The notes beneath the pieces are model-generated. The model saw nothing but the letters and a program-made list of their open reading frames with translations. It was not told the DNA's origin and searched no databases. A stretch of 36,885 bases of DNA from Arenicellales bacterium (GTDB lineage Bacteria > Pseudomonadota > Gammaproteobacteria > Arenicellales > UBA868): positions 1 through 36,885 of the forward strand of contig JASMBC010000009.1 of NCBI GenBank assembly GCA_030754035.1. Direction: 5' to 3'. Position 1 is the first letter of the stretch. Each line of letters starts with the position of its first letter. The position numbers and the translations under genes were made by a program. Positions 8,802-17,999 of this stretch are shown here, one piece after another.

Positions 8802-9653
8802 TTAACCCCCACTCCCGGTTAGGCCCGCCAACTGGACCTGGTTAACAGCAGAGTCATCACGCCAACGCACCGCGAAACCATTGACATAACGCATATCTAC
8901 CTTGGCGATCATGTCGCCGCGCGAGCGCAGCGCCATGGCGTAACTAGAGGCGAACCGGATCACTTTCTCCTTTACTGGACCGCGCCCAGCCAGCAGTACG
9001 AATCGGTTAACCGGTGTATCGACACCAATCTGCAACTCCAATTCCCAGCGGCCCGCTGGGCTTACAGACAGCGCCAGTGGCTCGAGCTCGACGTCCTGTA
9101 ATGCGGGTAAGATCTGTTTGAAAACATCGATAAGCATCTGGCGGTCGGCTGGCTGGGCACGCAACACCGGTACGGTCGGTAACTGGTTTGATGGGGCCAG
9201 GTTGATGAACTCGTGGTCCCGTGCTGTTCCCGACTTGCCCAAAGGTACGAATTGCGCCATAGCGCCGGTCTCTGTCACTGAGACCGCAAGTGCCTGAGGC
9301 CAAACGCGGCGGATCACTGCCTGGTAGACCCCAGGCAGATTCTCCAGCGCCTGCTCGATGCCTCCCAGATCTACAGTCAGATAGTTGCCATTGATATTTC
9401 GCCAGGTTGAGCGCTCGACCAGTCCCTGATCAACCCGTTGTAACGCTGTGTCGACCCGCACCTGCTCAATGGTGAAATAACCCGAGCGTAGGATCTGATC
9501 GACACATAACGCTGCCACTAGGGCTACGACCAGAATCGAGGCGAATAACACAGTGCGCCGGCGCAGGCGGTGCTCTAGCGGCGCCTGCGCGGGGGGTTGA
9601 TCCGGCGTCTGCAAAGGCCGAAGTTCCGGGAAACTGAGTTCGGCGACACTCAT
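8802..9653 (-). CDS. ftsQ: cell division protein FtsQ
   Basis: 283 residues with the FtsQ layout: a cytoplasmic N-terminus rich in proline (1-33), one membrane segment (about 34-52, VLFASILVVALVAAL), a POTRA domain starting at SGYFTIEQVRVDT, and a beta domain ending near SAVNQVQLAGL. In the periplasm it links the FtsB/FtsL complex to the divisome. The ATG at 9653 overlaps the murB stop codon (ATGA), so the two are probably translationally coupled. In many relatives ddl lies directly before ftsQ; here murB does. Confidence 0.95.
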   Translation of the reverse strand: MSVAELSFPELRPLQTPDQPPAQAPLEHRLRRRTVLFASILVVALVAALCVDQILRSGYFTIEQVRVDTALQRVDQGLVERSTWRNINGNYLTVDLGGIEQALENLPGVYQAVIRRVWPQALAVSVTETGAMAQFVPLGKSGTARDHEFINLAPSNQLPTVPVLRAQPADRQMLIDVFKQILPALQDVELEPLALSVSPAGRWELELQIGVDTPVNRFVLLAGRGPVKEKVIRFASSYAMALRSRGDMIAKVDMRYVNGFAVRWRDDSAVNQVQLAGLTGSGG

Positions 9654-10567
9654 CGATCCACCCCCGAAAAACGTACTTCTGGATCAAGCATCACCCCTAG
9701 AAGGTCCATAACCCGCTCACGAATCATTTCAATCAGGGTCTCGATATCCCGCGCGCTCGCAGTCCCTTCGTTGATGATGAAGTTCGCGTGCTGTGAGGAC
9801 ACTGCGGCACCACCATGACGCAGGCCCTTGAGACCCGCGGCTTCGATCAATCGGGCGGCATGGTCATCTGGAGGATTACGAAAGACTGAGCCCGCACTCG
9901 CGCGCTGAACTGGTTGGCGACTTCCCCGCTCGGTGAGCAAAGAGCGAATCCTCGCCTGTCCAACATCCGGATCACCGCATGACAGGGTGAAACGTGCGCT
10001 GGTGAACCAATGGTCATCCGCTACAGTCACTTCGCGGTAGGCCACGGCAAACGATTCCACCGGGGGGTGAGTGAATTCCCCACGGCGGTTAACTAATTCA
10101 ACCTGTGTAACCGATTGCCAGGTTTCGCCGCCAAAGGCACCCGCATTCATCGCCAGAGCGCCGCCAACGGTTCCTGGTATGCCCGCCATAAACTCAACTC
10201 CACAAAGCCCATGGCGATTAGTAAAACGGGCCAAACGAGCACAGGGTACGCCGGCCTGGGCAAAGACTTCACGCTCGCCATAACGCTCAATCTTGGAAAG
10301 TCCCCGATGAGTAGCGATCACAGCACCGTCAAAACCTCCGTCGCGGACCAGCAGGTTACTGCCCAGGCCCACCCATAATATTGGCGTATCAGTTTCTAAA
10401 CTCTGAAGAAACCTTGCCAGATCTTCCCGGCCTGCAGGTATAAAAAAGTAGCGTGCTGGCCCACCAACCCGCCAGCTGGTGTGCCGGGACATGGGCTCAT
10501 TAGCATGCACAACGCCGCGAACCGTTTCGAATCCGGGCACGCTCTGACGAGTCATGGCACTAATCAC
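9650..10567 (-). CDS. murB: UDP-N-acetylenolpyruvoylglucosamine reductase
   Basis: 305 residues. This FAD enzyme reduces enolpyruvyl-UDP-GlcNAc to UDP-MurNAc with NADPH. FAD-site sequences are LWVGLGSNLLVRDGGF and GVEFMAGIPGTVGGALAMNAGA. The proton-donor serine lies in RASAGSVFRNP and the late catalytic glutamate in LDPEVRF. The protein is shorter than E. coli MurB (342) and looks like the type II form common inside dcw clusters. The start is either a GTG at 10567 that overlaps the murC stop (GTGA) or an ATG at 10555; AAGG nine bases before the GTG mildly favours the former. Confidence 0.95.
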   Translation of the reverse strand: MISAMTRQSVPGFETVRGVVHANEPMSRHTSWRVGGPARYFFIPAGREDLARFLQSLETDTPILWVGLGSNLLVRDGGFDGAVIATHRGLSKIERYGEREVFAQAGVPCARLARFTNRHGLCGVEFMAGIPGTVGGALAMNAGAFGGETWQSVTQVELVNRRGEFTHPPVESFAVAYREVTVADDHWFTSARFTLSCGDPDVGQARIRSLLTERGSRQPVQRASAGSVFRNPPDDHAARLIEAAGLKGLRHGGAAVSSQHANFIINEGTASARDIETLIEMIRERVMDLLGVMLDPEVRFSGVDR

Positions 10568-11970
10568 CCGTGGGTGCCTTCTTTGAGTTGAGCTGACCCG
10601 AGCAGTTCGCGCGCAGCGCGACCTATATCACCTGCACCCAGGGTCAACACAATGTCGTCGTTACGCAACAACGGCAGCAAAGAATCTGGCAAGCCCTCGA
10701 GGCGATCAACAAACACTGGGTCGATTCCACCGCGGGCGCGCACCGACCGACACAGCGCGCGTCCATCAGCGCCGGCCAGTGGTTTTTCGCCCGCAGCGTA
10801 GACTTCGGTAATGACCAGACATTGCACGGTACACAGCAGTGCGCTGAAGTCATCGAGTAGATTCTGCGTCCGGGAAAAACGATGCGGTTGAAACACTACG
10901 ACAATACGCTTATCTGGCCAGCAACCAAGGGCAGCCTCCAATGTTGCTTCGATCTCGCGGGGATGGTGCGCATAATCATCCACCAGCAGTGCCGAACCTG
11001 CCTCTAGCGGGAGTTCGCCCAGTATTTCAAAGCGTCGGCCTATGCCGGAAAAAGTAGAAAGGCCTTCACATATTGCCTGTGAGTCGATACCTACCTTGTC
11101 AGCAACCGCAATTGCAGCCAGGGCGTTCTGCACGTTATGCACCCCGGGCAACGAGAGATCTATTGCAATACTCTTTCCCTCAGCAATACCCACATCAAAG
11201 TGCATCCTCGCCTCTTCCTGTCGGATATTGATGGCACGATAGTCAGCCCCCTTGTCGATCCCGTAACTCACCACCGGCCGTCTCACCCGGGGGCGAAATG
11301 CCCGGGTGACCGGATCATCGGCACACAGTACCGCAAGCCCATAGAATGGCAGGTTATGAGCAAAGCGCAGAAAAGTCTCAATTAGCTGATCAAAATCACC
11401 GCTGTAAGCATCCAAATGATCGGCATCAATATTGGTGATCACGGCGATGTGGGGCTGCAGGTGTAAAAAGGATGCATCGCTCTCGTCTGCCTCAGCGACC
11501 AGCCATTGACCATTACCCAATCGCGCATTTCCGGCTACGCTCTTGACCAACCCACCGACAAGGAATGTCGGATCCAGACCAGCGGCCGCGAATATGGCAG
11601 CCACGAGGCTAGTGGTTGTCGTTTTGCCATGGGTTCCGCCCACCGCTATACCATTTCGAAAACGCATGAGCTCACCCAGCATTTGCGCCCGCGGCACCAC
11701 GGGAATACCCAGTTCACCGGCGATGACGATCTCTGGGTTATCGGTGGCGATCGCGTTGGACGCGACCACCACATCGGTGCCTCGAACATAGCCTGCATCG
11801 TGACCCAGCCAGATCTGGGCGCCCTTGTCGGCCAGCGCTTGGGTATTGGCCGACGCTACCTGGTCTGAGCCTGTTACGGTGTAGCCCTGATCCAGCAGTA
11901 CCGACGCAATACCGCTCATACCGGCTCCACCAATCCCGACGAAATGAATTTTCCGGACAAACTCACGCAC
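10564..11970 (-). CDS. murC: UDP-N-acetylmuramate--L-alanine ligase
   Basis: 468 residues. It adds L-alanine to UDP-MurNAc, the first amino acid of the peptidoglycan stem. The N-terminal Rossmann motif is KIHFVGIGGAGMSG (7-20), the ATP loop GTHGKTTTT is at 112-120, and the DDYAHHPREIEATLEA stretch is typical of MurC. I start it at the GTG at 11970: this gives VREFVRKIHFVGIGG, overlaps the murG stop by eight bases, and has GGAG seven bases upstream. A longer reading into murG (514 residues) has no family support. Confidence 0.97.
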   Translation of the reverse strand: MREFVRKIHFVGIGGAGMSGIASVLLDQGYTVTGSDQVASANTQALADKGAQIWLGHDAGYVRGTDVVVASNAIATDNPEIVIAGELGIPVVPRAQMLGELMRFRNGIAVGGTHGKTTTTSLVAAIFAAAGLDPTFLVGGLVKSVAGNARLGNGQWLVAEADESDASFLHLQPHIAVITNIDADHLDAYSGDFDQLIETFLRFAHNLPFYGLAVLCADDPVTRAFRPRVRRPVVSYGIDKGADYRAINIRQEEARMHFDVGIAEGKSIAIDLSLPGVHNVQNALAAIAVADKVGIDSQAICEGLSTFSGIGRRFEILGELPLEAGSALLVDDYAHHPREIEATLEAALGCWPDKRIVVVFQPHRFSRTQNLLDDFSALLCTVQCLVITEVYAAGEKPLAGADGRALCRSVRARGGIDPVFVDRLEGLPDSLLPLLRNDDIVLTLGAGDIGRAARELLGSAQLKEGTHG

Positions 11971-13039
11971 GGGAATTCTCCAGGCATTGCTCAACAACTT
12001 TTGCGGTTGCATCGGGCTGCGCAAGACGCCGGGCATTGTTTGCCATCTGCAGCAGTTGCGACCGGTCCCGCATAAGTCGGTCAATCTGGGCAGCCATATG
12101 AGCTTCATTCATGCTTGCTGCCTCAACCACTACAGCGCCGCCACATCTGGCGAGCAACGCAGCATTGGCACGTTGGTGATCACCGGCCGCATATGGATAA
12201 GGCAGCAGGATGGCGGGCAGGCCAGCAACGCACAGTTCGCTAACCGTCATCGCGCCTGCGCGGGCGATGGCTAAATCGGCACTGGCGTAGGCTGCGCTCA
12301 TATCTTCAATAAAGTCGACCACAGCGGCGTCAATCCCACGTTCGCAATAGGCCTTGTACACCTCATCAGCCTGGCCGGCGCCACACTGGTGCACGATCTC
12401 AGGCAATGGCTCATGTGTCACCTGACTTAGCGCGCCCGGCAAGACCTCATTGAGTGCGTGCGCGCCCTGGCTGCCTCCCAACACCAGCAGTCGTAAACGA
12501 ACGCCTTGCCCGAGGCCTCGCTCAACCGGTGGTGCCAGCGCACTGATCCTCGGCCGCACTGGGTTACCAGTCCACAGTGCACCGCGGCCCAAATGCGCGG
12601 TACCCTCAAAACCGCTCAGTACCTGCCGTGCAAGCGGCGCCAACAGCCGATTGGTGAATCCGCATACGGCGTTGGCTTCGTGAATAATCAGTGGCCGACG
12701 GGTCAGCCAGGCCGCAACACCGCCTGGGCCGGCAGCGAAACCGCCCATGCCCAGCACCAGATCCGGCACACGCCGGCGGATCACTGCCAGCGCCTGAAAC
12801 AAAGCTCGTATGAGCATCCCGGGCATAACCAATTTGCGACGCAGTGACGTGCCAATAAAGCCTTTGATATCAAGCCATTCAATTTCGATTCCCGTAGCCG
12901 GTACAACCCGAGCTTCAAGCCCGGAACGGGTACCCAGCCATACCACTCGTACGCCTCGTTCGCGTAACGCACCGGCCACGGCCAATGCCGGGTATACATG
13001 CCCACCGGTGCCACCAGCCATGATCAGCACGGTAGTCAA
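11963..13039 (-). CDS. murG: lipid II synthase MurG (GlcNAc transferase)
   Basis: 358 residues. This peripheral membrane GT-B glycosyltransferase transfers GlcNAc from UDP-GlcNAc to lipid I, forming lipid II. It shows the N-terminal GGTGGHVYPALAVA loop, IIHEANAVCGFTNRLL, the second glycine loop LVLGGSQGAHALN, and the UDP-binding end of the C-terminal domain ARAGAMTVSELCVAGLPAILLP. The start is a TTG at 13039 that overlaps the ftsW stop codon (TTGA), with a G-rich site four bases upstream. Such a weak start codon fits coupled translation from ftsW. Confidence 0.96.
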   Translation of the reverse strand: MTTVLIMAGGTGGHVYPALAVAGALRERGVRVVWLGTRSGLEARVVPATGIEIEWLDIKGFIGTSLRRKLVMPGMLIRALFQALAVIRRRVPDLVLGMGGFAAGPGGVAAWLTRRPLIIHEANAVCGFTNRLLAPLARQVLSGFEGTAHLGRGALWTGNPVRPRISALAPPVERGLGQGVRLRLLVLGGSQGAHALNEVLPGALSQVTHEPLPEIVHQCGAGQADEVYKAYCERGIDAAVVDFIEDMSAAYASADLAIARAGAMTVSELCVAGLPAILLPYPYAAGDHQRANAALLARCGGAVVVEAASMNEAHMAAQIDRLMRDRSQLLQMANNARRLAQPDATAKVVEQCLENSRA

Positions 13040-14190
13040 CGCGCCCCCACGCGACTGGGCGGCAGGCTACGGTCCACGGACAGCAGTAATCCGATAGCCA
13101 GACAACTCATCAGCATACTGCTGCCGCCATAACTCATCAGCGGTAACGTGAGACCTTTGGTCGGCACCAAACCCAGATTGACAGCAAAATGGAACATCAT
13201 CTGAAGCGCCAGGAGCAACCCAATGCCTTGGGCCACACGAGCACCAAATAATTCGCCAGCACGGGCCGCGCGATTCGCCAGTCGAAAAGCCCGCCATAGA
13301 AACAGTGAATACAGGCAAAGGAGCATCGCAACACCTACAAGGCCCAACTCTTCACCCACCACAGCAAGCAGAAAATCATTGCTCGCATGGGGCAGATAGA
13401 AAAGTTTTTGCACACTCGCTCCAAGACCTACGCCCAACCACTCGCCACTGCCAAGCGCGATCAGTGCCTGCACGAGTTGAAAACCGGAACCATAGGGATC
13501 AGCGAATGGATCGAGAAAGCCCATCACCCGCTCAAGGCGGTAGGGAGCAATCATGATCAACACGGCCACTGTACAAACCGCTACCGCAATAGCACCACCG
13601 ATGTAGCGTAATGGGGTGCCTGCCAGAAACATCATGCCGAGAGCAACCATCATGATCACTGCCGTGCAACCGAGATCGGGTTCCAGCAACAACAGCACAC
13701 CCAGCACTCCGACAACAAAAGCAGGTTCGACAATACTGACGCGAAAGGATGTTACCGCCGAGGCATTGCGGACAAAATGATCCGCCAGATACAGTACGCT
13801 CAGCACCTTCACCAGTTCCGAGGGCTGAAAACGCAGTGGCCCCAACGGGAACCAACGGGTACTGCCGTTGACCTCATGCCCCAGGCCCGGCAACAGCAGC
13901 AGTACCAGCAGCACCGTACCGAACGCCAGCAATATCCGGCTGGACTTGCGCCACCAGTCGAGTGGCGTGCTGGCCGCAGCAAACCCAAGGCACAACCCCA
14001 GGGCAATACTAAAAAGGTGTTTTAGCAAGACGGCCAAGCCGCCAGAAATACCACCGCGAGTTCCAATCGCGGCAGAGAACACCATAATGGCGCTAAAGGC
14101 AAGCAGGGCCAACACTGGCAGAACAAGCAAGGGATCGAAAGGGCTGCTAGCGCGCGACCCTTGCCATGTGGTGACTGCGGGGATAGTCAC
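13036..14190 (-). CDS. ftsW: septal peptidoglycan polymerase FtsW
   Basis: 384 residues, about ten membrane segments, SEDS family. It polymerises lipid II at the septum together with FtsI. Typical stretches are FSAAIGTRGG after the first segment, GSTRWFPLGPLRFQPSELVKV, ARLERVMGFLDPFADPYGSGFQLVQALIA-like sequence, and GLVPTKGLTLPLMSYGGSSML near the end. I start it at the GTG at 14190, which overlaps the murD stop (GTGA) and has GGGAG eight bases upstream. The ATG at 14217 would lie inside murD and lacks such a site. Confidence 0.96.
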   Translation of the reverse strand: MTIPAVTTWQGSRASSPFDPLLVLPVLALLAFSAIMVFSAAIGTRGGISGGLAVLLKHLFSIALGLCLGFAAASTPLDWWRKSSRILLAFGTVLLVLLLLPGLGHEVNGSTRWFPLGPLRFQPSELVKVLSVLYLADHFVRNASAVTSFRVSIVEPAFVVGVLGVLLLLEPDLGCTAVIMMVALGMMFLAGTPLRYIGGAIAVAVCTVAVLIMIAPYRLERVMGFLDPFADPYGSGFQLVQALIALGSGEWLGVGLGASVQKLFYLPHASNDFLLAVVGEELGLVGVAMLLCLYSLFLWRAFRLANRAARAGELFGARVAQGIGLLLALQMMFHFAVNLGLVPTKGLTLPLMSYGGSSMLMSCLAIGLLLSVDRSLPPSRVGAR

Positions 14191-15557
14191 GAAATCATCT
14201 CCCGAGTCAGACGGCAAAAGATCTCGCCGCGGTGTTCAAAATTATCAAACATGTCAAAACTGGCGCACCCTGGAGACAATAGAACGACATCACCGGGTTG
14301 AGCCCAGCGCGATGCAAGAGTTATCGCATGGGCGAGATCATCGGCCAGAGTGACCGGCACCCGATCACCAATCGCGCCAGCCAGCAATAGCCGGTCTTCG
14401 CCAATCAGTAGAACCTGACGGGCGTATAGCTGTACGGCTTCGGCCAGCGCGGTGAACTCGGCATCCTTGGACTGTCCACCAGCGATTAACACCACCGGAC
14501 GCCCCATCCCAGCCAGTGCCGCAACGGTAGCACCCGGGTTGGTACTCTTGGAATCATTGACCCAGGCAATCCCGTTGCGCTCCAGCACCTGCTCGCAGCG
14601 GTGCGGTAGATCCCTGAAATCAGACAACGCCTTCACGCCGGACTCATCCAGCGGGTAACCGGCCAGCTCAACCACGGCAATGGCCGCAAGCGTATTTGCC
14701 AGGTTGTGGCGGCCCGTTAGCGATAGTGTCGCAACCGGCACCAGTCGTTCGCTGCCGCGGACAATCCACTCACTCCCGCTATCTAAGACAATTCCGTAAT
14801 CAGAGTTGCTCTGGGGCGGATTTAGACCAAAGGTCACTGTTGCAAAGTCGCCTCGGGCCTGTGCCCCGGCTAGCGCCGGATCATCCCTCCCCAGAACGAG
14901 ACTGCGCGCCCCTGGAGCGATCCGTAACTTTGCATCGACATAGGACTCCATTGTCCCGTATCGATCCAGGTGATCAGGCGAGATATTGAGAATAGCAGCG
15001 ACGGCACTGTGGAGTGAGCTTGTAGTCTCAAGTTGAAAGCTCGACAACTCCAACACATATAGATCGGGCTCGGGCCCTGCCAACAGTTCCAGGGCGGGAC
15101 AACCGATGTTGCCACCGACTTTGACATCAAGGCCGCGGGCCTTCAGCAACTCCCCTACCAGCGTGGTTACCGTGGTCTTGCCGTTGGAGCCGGTAATACT
15201 GACTACCGGTATCGTGCACGCACGGGCAAAGAGTTCGATATCGCCCACAATTTCCAACCCACGCTCGGCTGCTGCTTGCAACACTGGTTGGGATAACGCA
15301 ATACCAGGACTGACAACAACCAGATCCTCTTCTTCCAGGGAGGATAGATTGAACTCGCCGCAAGACACCGGCACATCAGGCCATTCACGACCGAGTGCCA
15401 CACGATACGGCGGCCGTTCTCGGCTATCCTGAACAGAAACTGCTACACCGAGTTGGGCCAGGTAACAGGCACTCGAATAGCCCGACGCACCCAGTCCAAA
15501 TACTGTGGCCCTTCGCCAGGGAGGTGCATTTGCTTTGATCGCCAAGGCTATCTCCAC
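14187..15557 (-). CDS. murD: UDP-N-acetylmuramoyl-L-alanine--D-glutamate ligase
   Basis: 456 residues. It adds D-glutamate to UDP-MurNAc-L-Ala in the cytoplasm. Features are the N-terminal ATVFGLGASGYSSACYL Rossmann motif, the ATP loop [14 protein letters not shown] (GSNGKTT at 123-129), the NISPDHLDRYG motif and WVNDSKSTNPGATVAAL. The start is a GTG at 15557 with an AGG ten bases upstream; mraY ends seven bases earlier. Confidence 0.97.
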   Translation of the reverse strand: MEIALAIKANAPPWRRATVFGLGASGYSSACYLAQLGVAVSVQDSRERPPYRVALGREWPDVPVSCGEFNLSSLEEEDLVVVSPGIALSQPVLQAAAERGLEIVGDIELFARACTIPVVSITGSNGKTTVTTLVGELLKARGLDVKVGGNIGCPALELLAGPEPDLYVLELSSFQLETTSSLHSAVAAILNISPDHLDRYGTMESYVDAKLRIAPGARSLVLGRDDPALAGAQARGDFATVTFGLNPPQSNSDYGIVLDSGSEWIVRGSERLVPVATLSLTGRHNLANTLAAIAVVELAGYPLDESGVKALSDFRDLPHRCEQVLERNGIAWVNDSKSTNPGATVAALAGMGRPVVLIAGGQSKDAEFTALAEAVQLYARQVLLIGEDRLLLAGAIGDRVPVTLADDLAHAITLASRWAQPGDVVLLSPGCASFDMFDNFEHRGEIFCRLTREMIS

Positions 15558-15564
15558 GAATGGT

Positions 15565-16647
15565 TTACCTGATCTTCAGCGTTGCAAGCCCAACCAATAC
15601 CAGGATCAGGCTGATAATCCAAAAGCGCACGGTGACCTGAGGCTCTTTCCAGCCTTTTTGTTCAAAGTGGTGATGTAATGGCGCCATGCGAAAAATCCGT
15701 CGACCCAGCAACCGGAAGGACGCTACCTGCAGCACGACCGATACTGTTTCCATGACAAAAAGGCCGCCCATGATCGCAAGCACAATCTCCTGGCGTACCA
15801 CCACCGCGACCGTACCAAGCGCAGCACCCAGAGCCAGCGCACCAATGTCCCCCATGAATACCTGCGCTGGATAGGTGTTAAACCAGAGAAACCCTAAACC
15901 CGCGCCAACCAATGCGGCACAGAAAACCAGAATTTCACCGACTCCGGGTATAAACGGAATGCCAAGATAGCCCGAAAAAAGAGCGTGGCCGGTGAGATAA
16001 GCAAACACGCCCAATCCACCAGCCACCAGGACGCTTGGCAGTATTGCCAAACCATCCAGGCCATCGGTCAGATTCACAGCATTGCTGCTTCCAGTGATTA
16101 CAAACCAGGCCAGCACTACAAAACCAAAACCCAGGTCCAATGCCACGTCCTTAAATAACGGTACGATCAGTGTTGTCTCGGCGGGCGACTCAGCCGTCAG
16201 ATAAAGCGCCAACGCAGCGATAAAAGCCGCCAGGCTCTGCCAGAAAAACTTCTGGCGTGAACCGATACCCCGTGAATTCTTGCGCGCGAGCTTCTCGTAA
16301 TCATCAACCCAGCCAATGACGCCAAAGGCGATGCAGGTCAGCAGGGTGATCCAGACAAAACGATTACCAAGATCGGCCCACAACAAAGTAGAAAGAGTCA
16401 CCGCCGCAAGAATCAGTACGCCACCCATGGTCGGGGTACCGGCTTTGTCCAAGTGGGTCTGCGGGCCATCGTCTCGGATCGGTTGGCCTGCGCCGATCCG
16501 CTCCAAGCGTCGGATCAATACCGGGCCCGCAATAAAACTGAAGATGAGCGCGGTCAACACGCCACAAATTGCCCGGAACGTCAGATAGCGGAATACATTG
16601 AAGAAACTGTAATCCAGCGCCAGCTGCTCAAAAAGGCTTTTCAGCAC
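15565..16647 (-). CDS. mraY: phospho-N-acetylmuramoyl-pentapeptide transferase
   Basis: 360 residues (the same as E. coli), about ten membrane segments. It joins phospho-MurNAc-pentapeptide to undecaprenyl phosphate, giving lipid I. Conserved motifs are [12 protein letters not shown], the aspartate pair in [34 protein letters not shown] and [15 protein letters not shown]. The GTG start at 16647 overlaps the murF stop region by seven bases and has GGAG seven bases upstream. Confidence 0.98.
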   Translation of the reverse strand: MLKSLFEQLALDYSFFNVFRYLTFRAICGVLTALIFSFIAGPVLIRRLERIGAGQPIRDDGPQTHLDKAGTPTMGGVLILAAVTLSTLLWADLGNRFVWITLLTCIAFGVIGWVDDYEKLARKNSRGIGSRQKFFWQSLAAFIAALALYLTAESPAETTLIVPLFKDVALDLGFGFVVLAWFVITGSSNAVNLTDGLDGLAILPSVLVAGGLGVFAYLTGHALFSGYLGIPFIPGVGEILVFCAALVGAGLGFLWFNTYPAQVFMGDIGALALGAALGTVAVVVRQEIVLAIMGGLFVMETVSVVLQVASFRLLGRRIFRMAPLHHHFEQKGWKEPQVTVRFWIISLILVLVGLATLKIR

Positions 16648-17999
16648 GCAATGGCTCCATCATGGGTCACACAGATAAGCGCATCCGCGACTACTTCCAT
16701 CTGTGCGCTGCGTGAGCCTTTCACCAAGACCGTCAGACCCGGGCTGAGCAGCTGGCAAGCGCCATCGATCAGCGCTTGGGATGAATCGAAATGGCAGGCG
16801 TTCTTACCGAATGCCTCGGCTGTCAGGCCTGCCAACATACCGCAGGTCAGCAGATGGTCAATCCCGGCATCACGCGCCTGGCGGCCGGCCGCGGCATGGA
16901 AATCCTCGGCCCGCGGCCCCAGTTCTGCCATATCTCCCAAGACCAGTACAGTCCGGCCAGGCCGATTCGCCAACGCGCGGATGGCTGCTTTGAGCGATGC
17001 GGGATTAGCGTTGTAGGTGTCATCAATCAGGCATGCGCCGCGAGCGCCCGCGCGCACTTGCAGTCTCCCCGGCTGAGCCTTGACCGATTCCAGGCCAGTG
17101 CGAATTTCTGATTGGCCAGCGCCGCAGGCCCAGGCAGTACTAGCCGCGGCTAGCGCGTTCAATGCATTATGTCTGCCCAGCAGGTTAAGCCGTACCTCGA
17201 AAGATTCGTCCGGCAGATGTATTTCGATAAGCTGGGTGTCACCTTCTCCAGTCACTTCAGCTGAAATCCGGGCCCGGTTGTCGACACCAAAGGTAATAGT
17301 CTGAAAGGCTTGGCTTCGGGCAGCCCAGTAAGCCGCAAAACGATCATCGGCGTTGATAATGGCGGCGGCGCCATGGGTCATGCCGTGAAAGATCTCAGCC
17401 TTGGCTCGAGCCACACCCGCAAGATCACCGAGTCCTTCCAGGTGTGCCGATGCAGCATTGGTAATCAACGATACGGTCGGTCGTGCGATTCGCGACAGAT
17501 AATCAATTTCCCCTGGGTGATTCATGCCCATTTCAATAACTGCGAACCGGTGTTCAGGTCGTAGGCCCAACAGAGTCAACGGTAGGCCGATGTGGTTATT
17601 GAAACTACCTGGGCTGGCATGTACTGGGCCCAGTTGCCCCAGAATCGAGGAGATCATTTCTTTAACTGTGGTCTTGCCGTTACTCCCGGTCACACCGATC
17701 ACAGGAATATCGAATCGATTGCGCCAGAATCCAGCGAGTTGACCTAGCGCTACGGTCGTATCCTTTACAACCAGACCCGGCAGCCCTCGAAGCGTGGGAC
17801 GGCTAGAGATAATGGCTACTGCCCCAGCGCCGCGCGCTTGCTCGACAAAGTCATGGCCCTTGAAATTATCACCATCGAGTGCGACAAAAAGGGCTCCCGA
17901 CTGAAGCGTTCGGCTATCGGTCGATACCGAGCTAAAGTCAGCATCCTCGCCTGTCAGTTGCCCGTCGATAACAGTGGCGATCTCTTTCAGACTCAACAT
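16641..17999 (-). CDS. murF: UDP-MurNAc-tripeptide--D-alanyl-D-alanine ligase
   Basis: 452 residues. It adds the D-Ala-D-Ala dipeptide to complete the pentapeptide precursor. The ATP loop [14 protein letters not shown] has GSNGKTT at 105-111; [37 protein letters not shown] and LGDMAELG are typical of MurF. The ATG at 17999 overlaps the murE end by seven bases and has GGAG seven bases upstream. Its dipeptide substrate must come from a Ddl ligase encoded elsewhere, as none is in this cluster. Confidence 0.97.
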   Translation of the reverse strand: MLSLKEIATVIDGQLTGEDADFSSVSTDSRTLQSGALFVALDGDNFKGHDFVEQARGAGAVAIISSRPTLRGLPGLVVKDTTVALGQLAGFWRNRFDIPVIGVTGSNGKTTVKEMISSILGQLGPVHASPGSFNNHIGLPLTLLGLRPEHRFAVIEMGMNHPGEIDYLSRIARPTVSLITNAASAHLEGLGDLAGVARAKAEIFHGMTHGAAAIINADDRFAAYWAARSQAFQTITFGVDNRARISAEVTGEGDTQLIEIHLPDESFEVRLNLLGRHNALNALAAASTAWACGAGQSEIRTGLESVKAQPGRLQVRAGARGACLIDDTYNANPASLKAAIRALANRPGRTVLVLGDMAELGPRAEDFHAAAGRQARDAGIDHLLTCGMLAGLTAEAFGKNACHFDSSQALIDGACQLLSPGLTVLVKGSRSAQMEVVADALICVTHDGAIAC

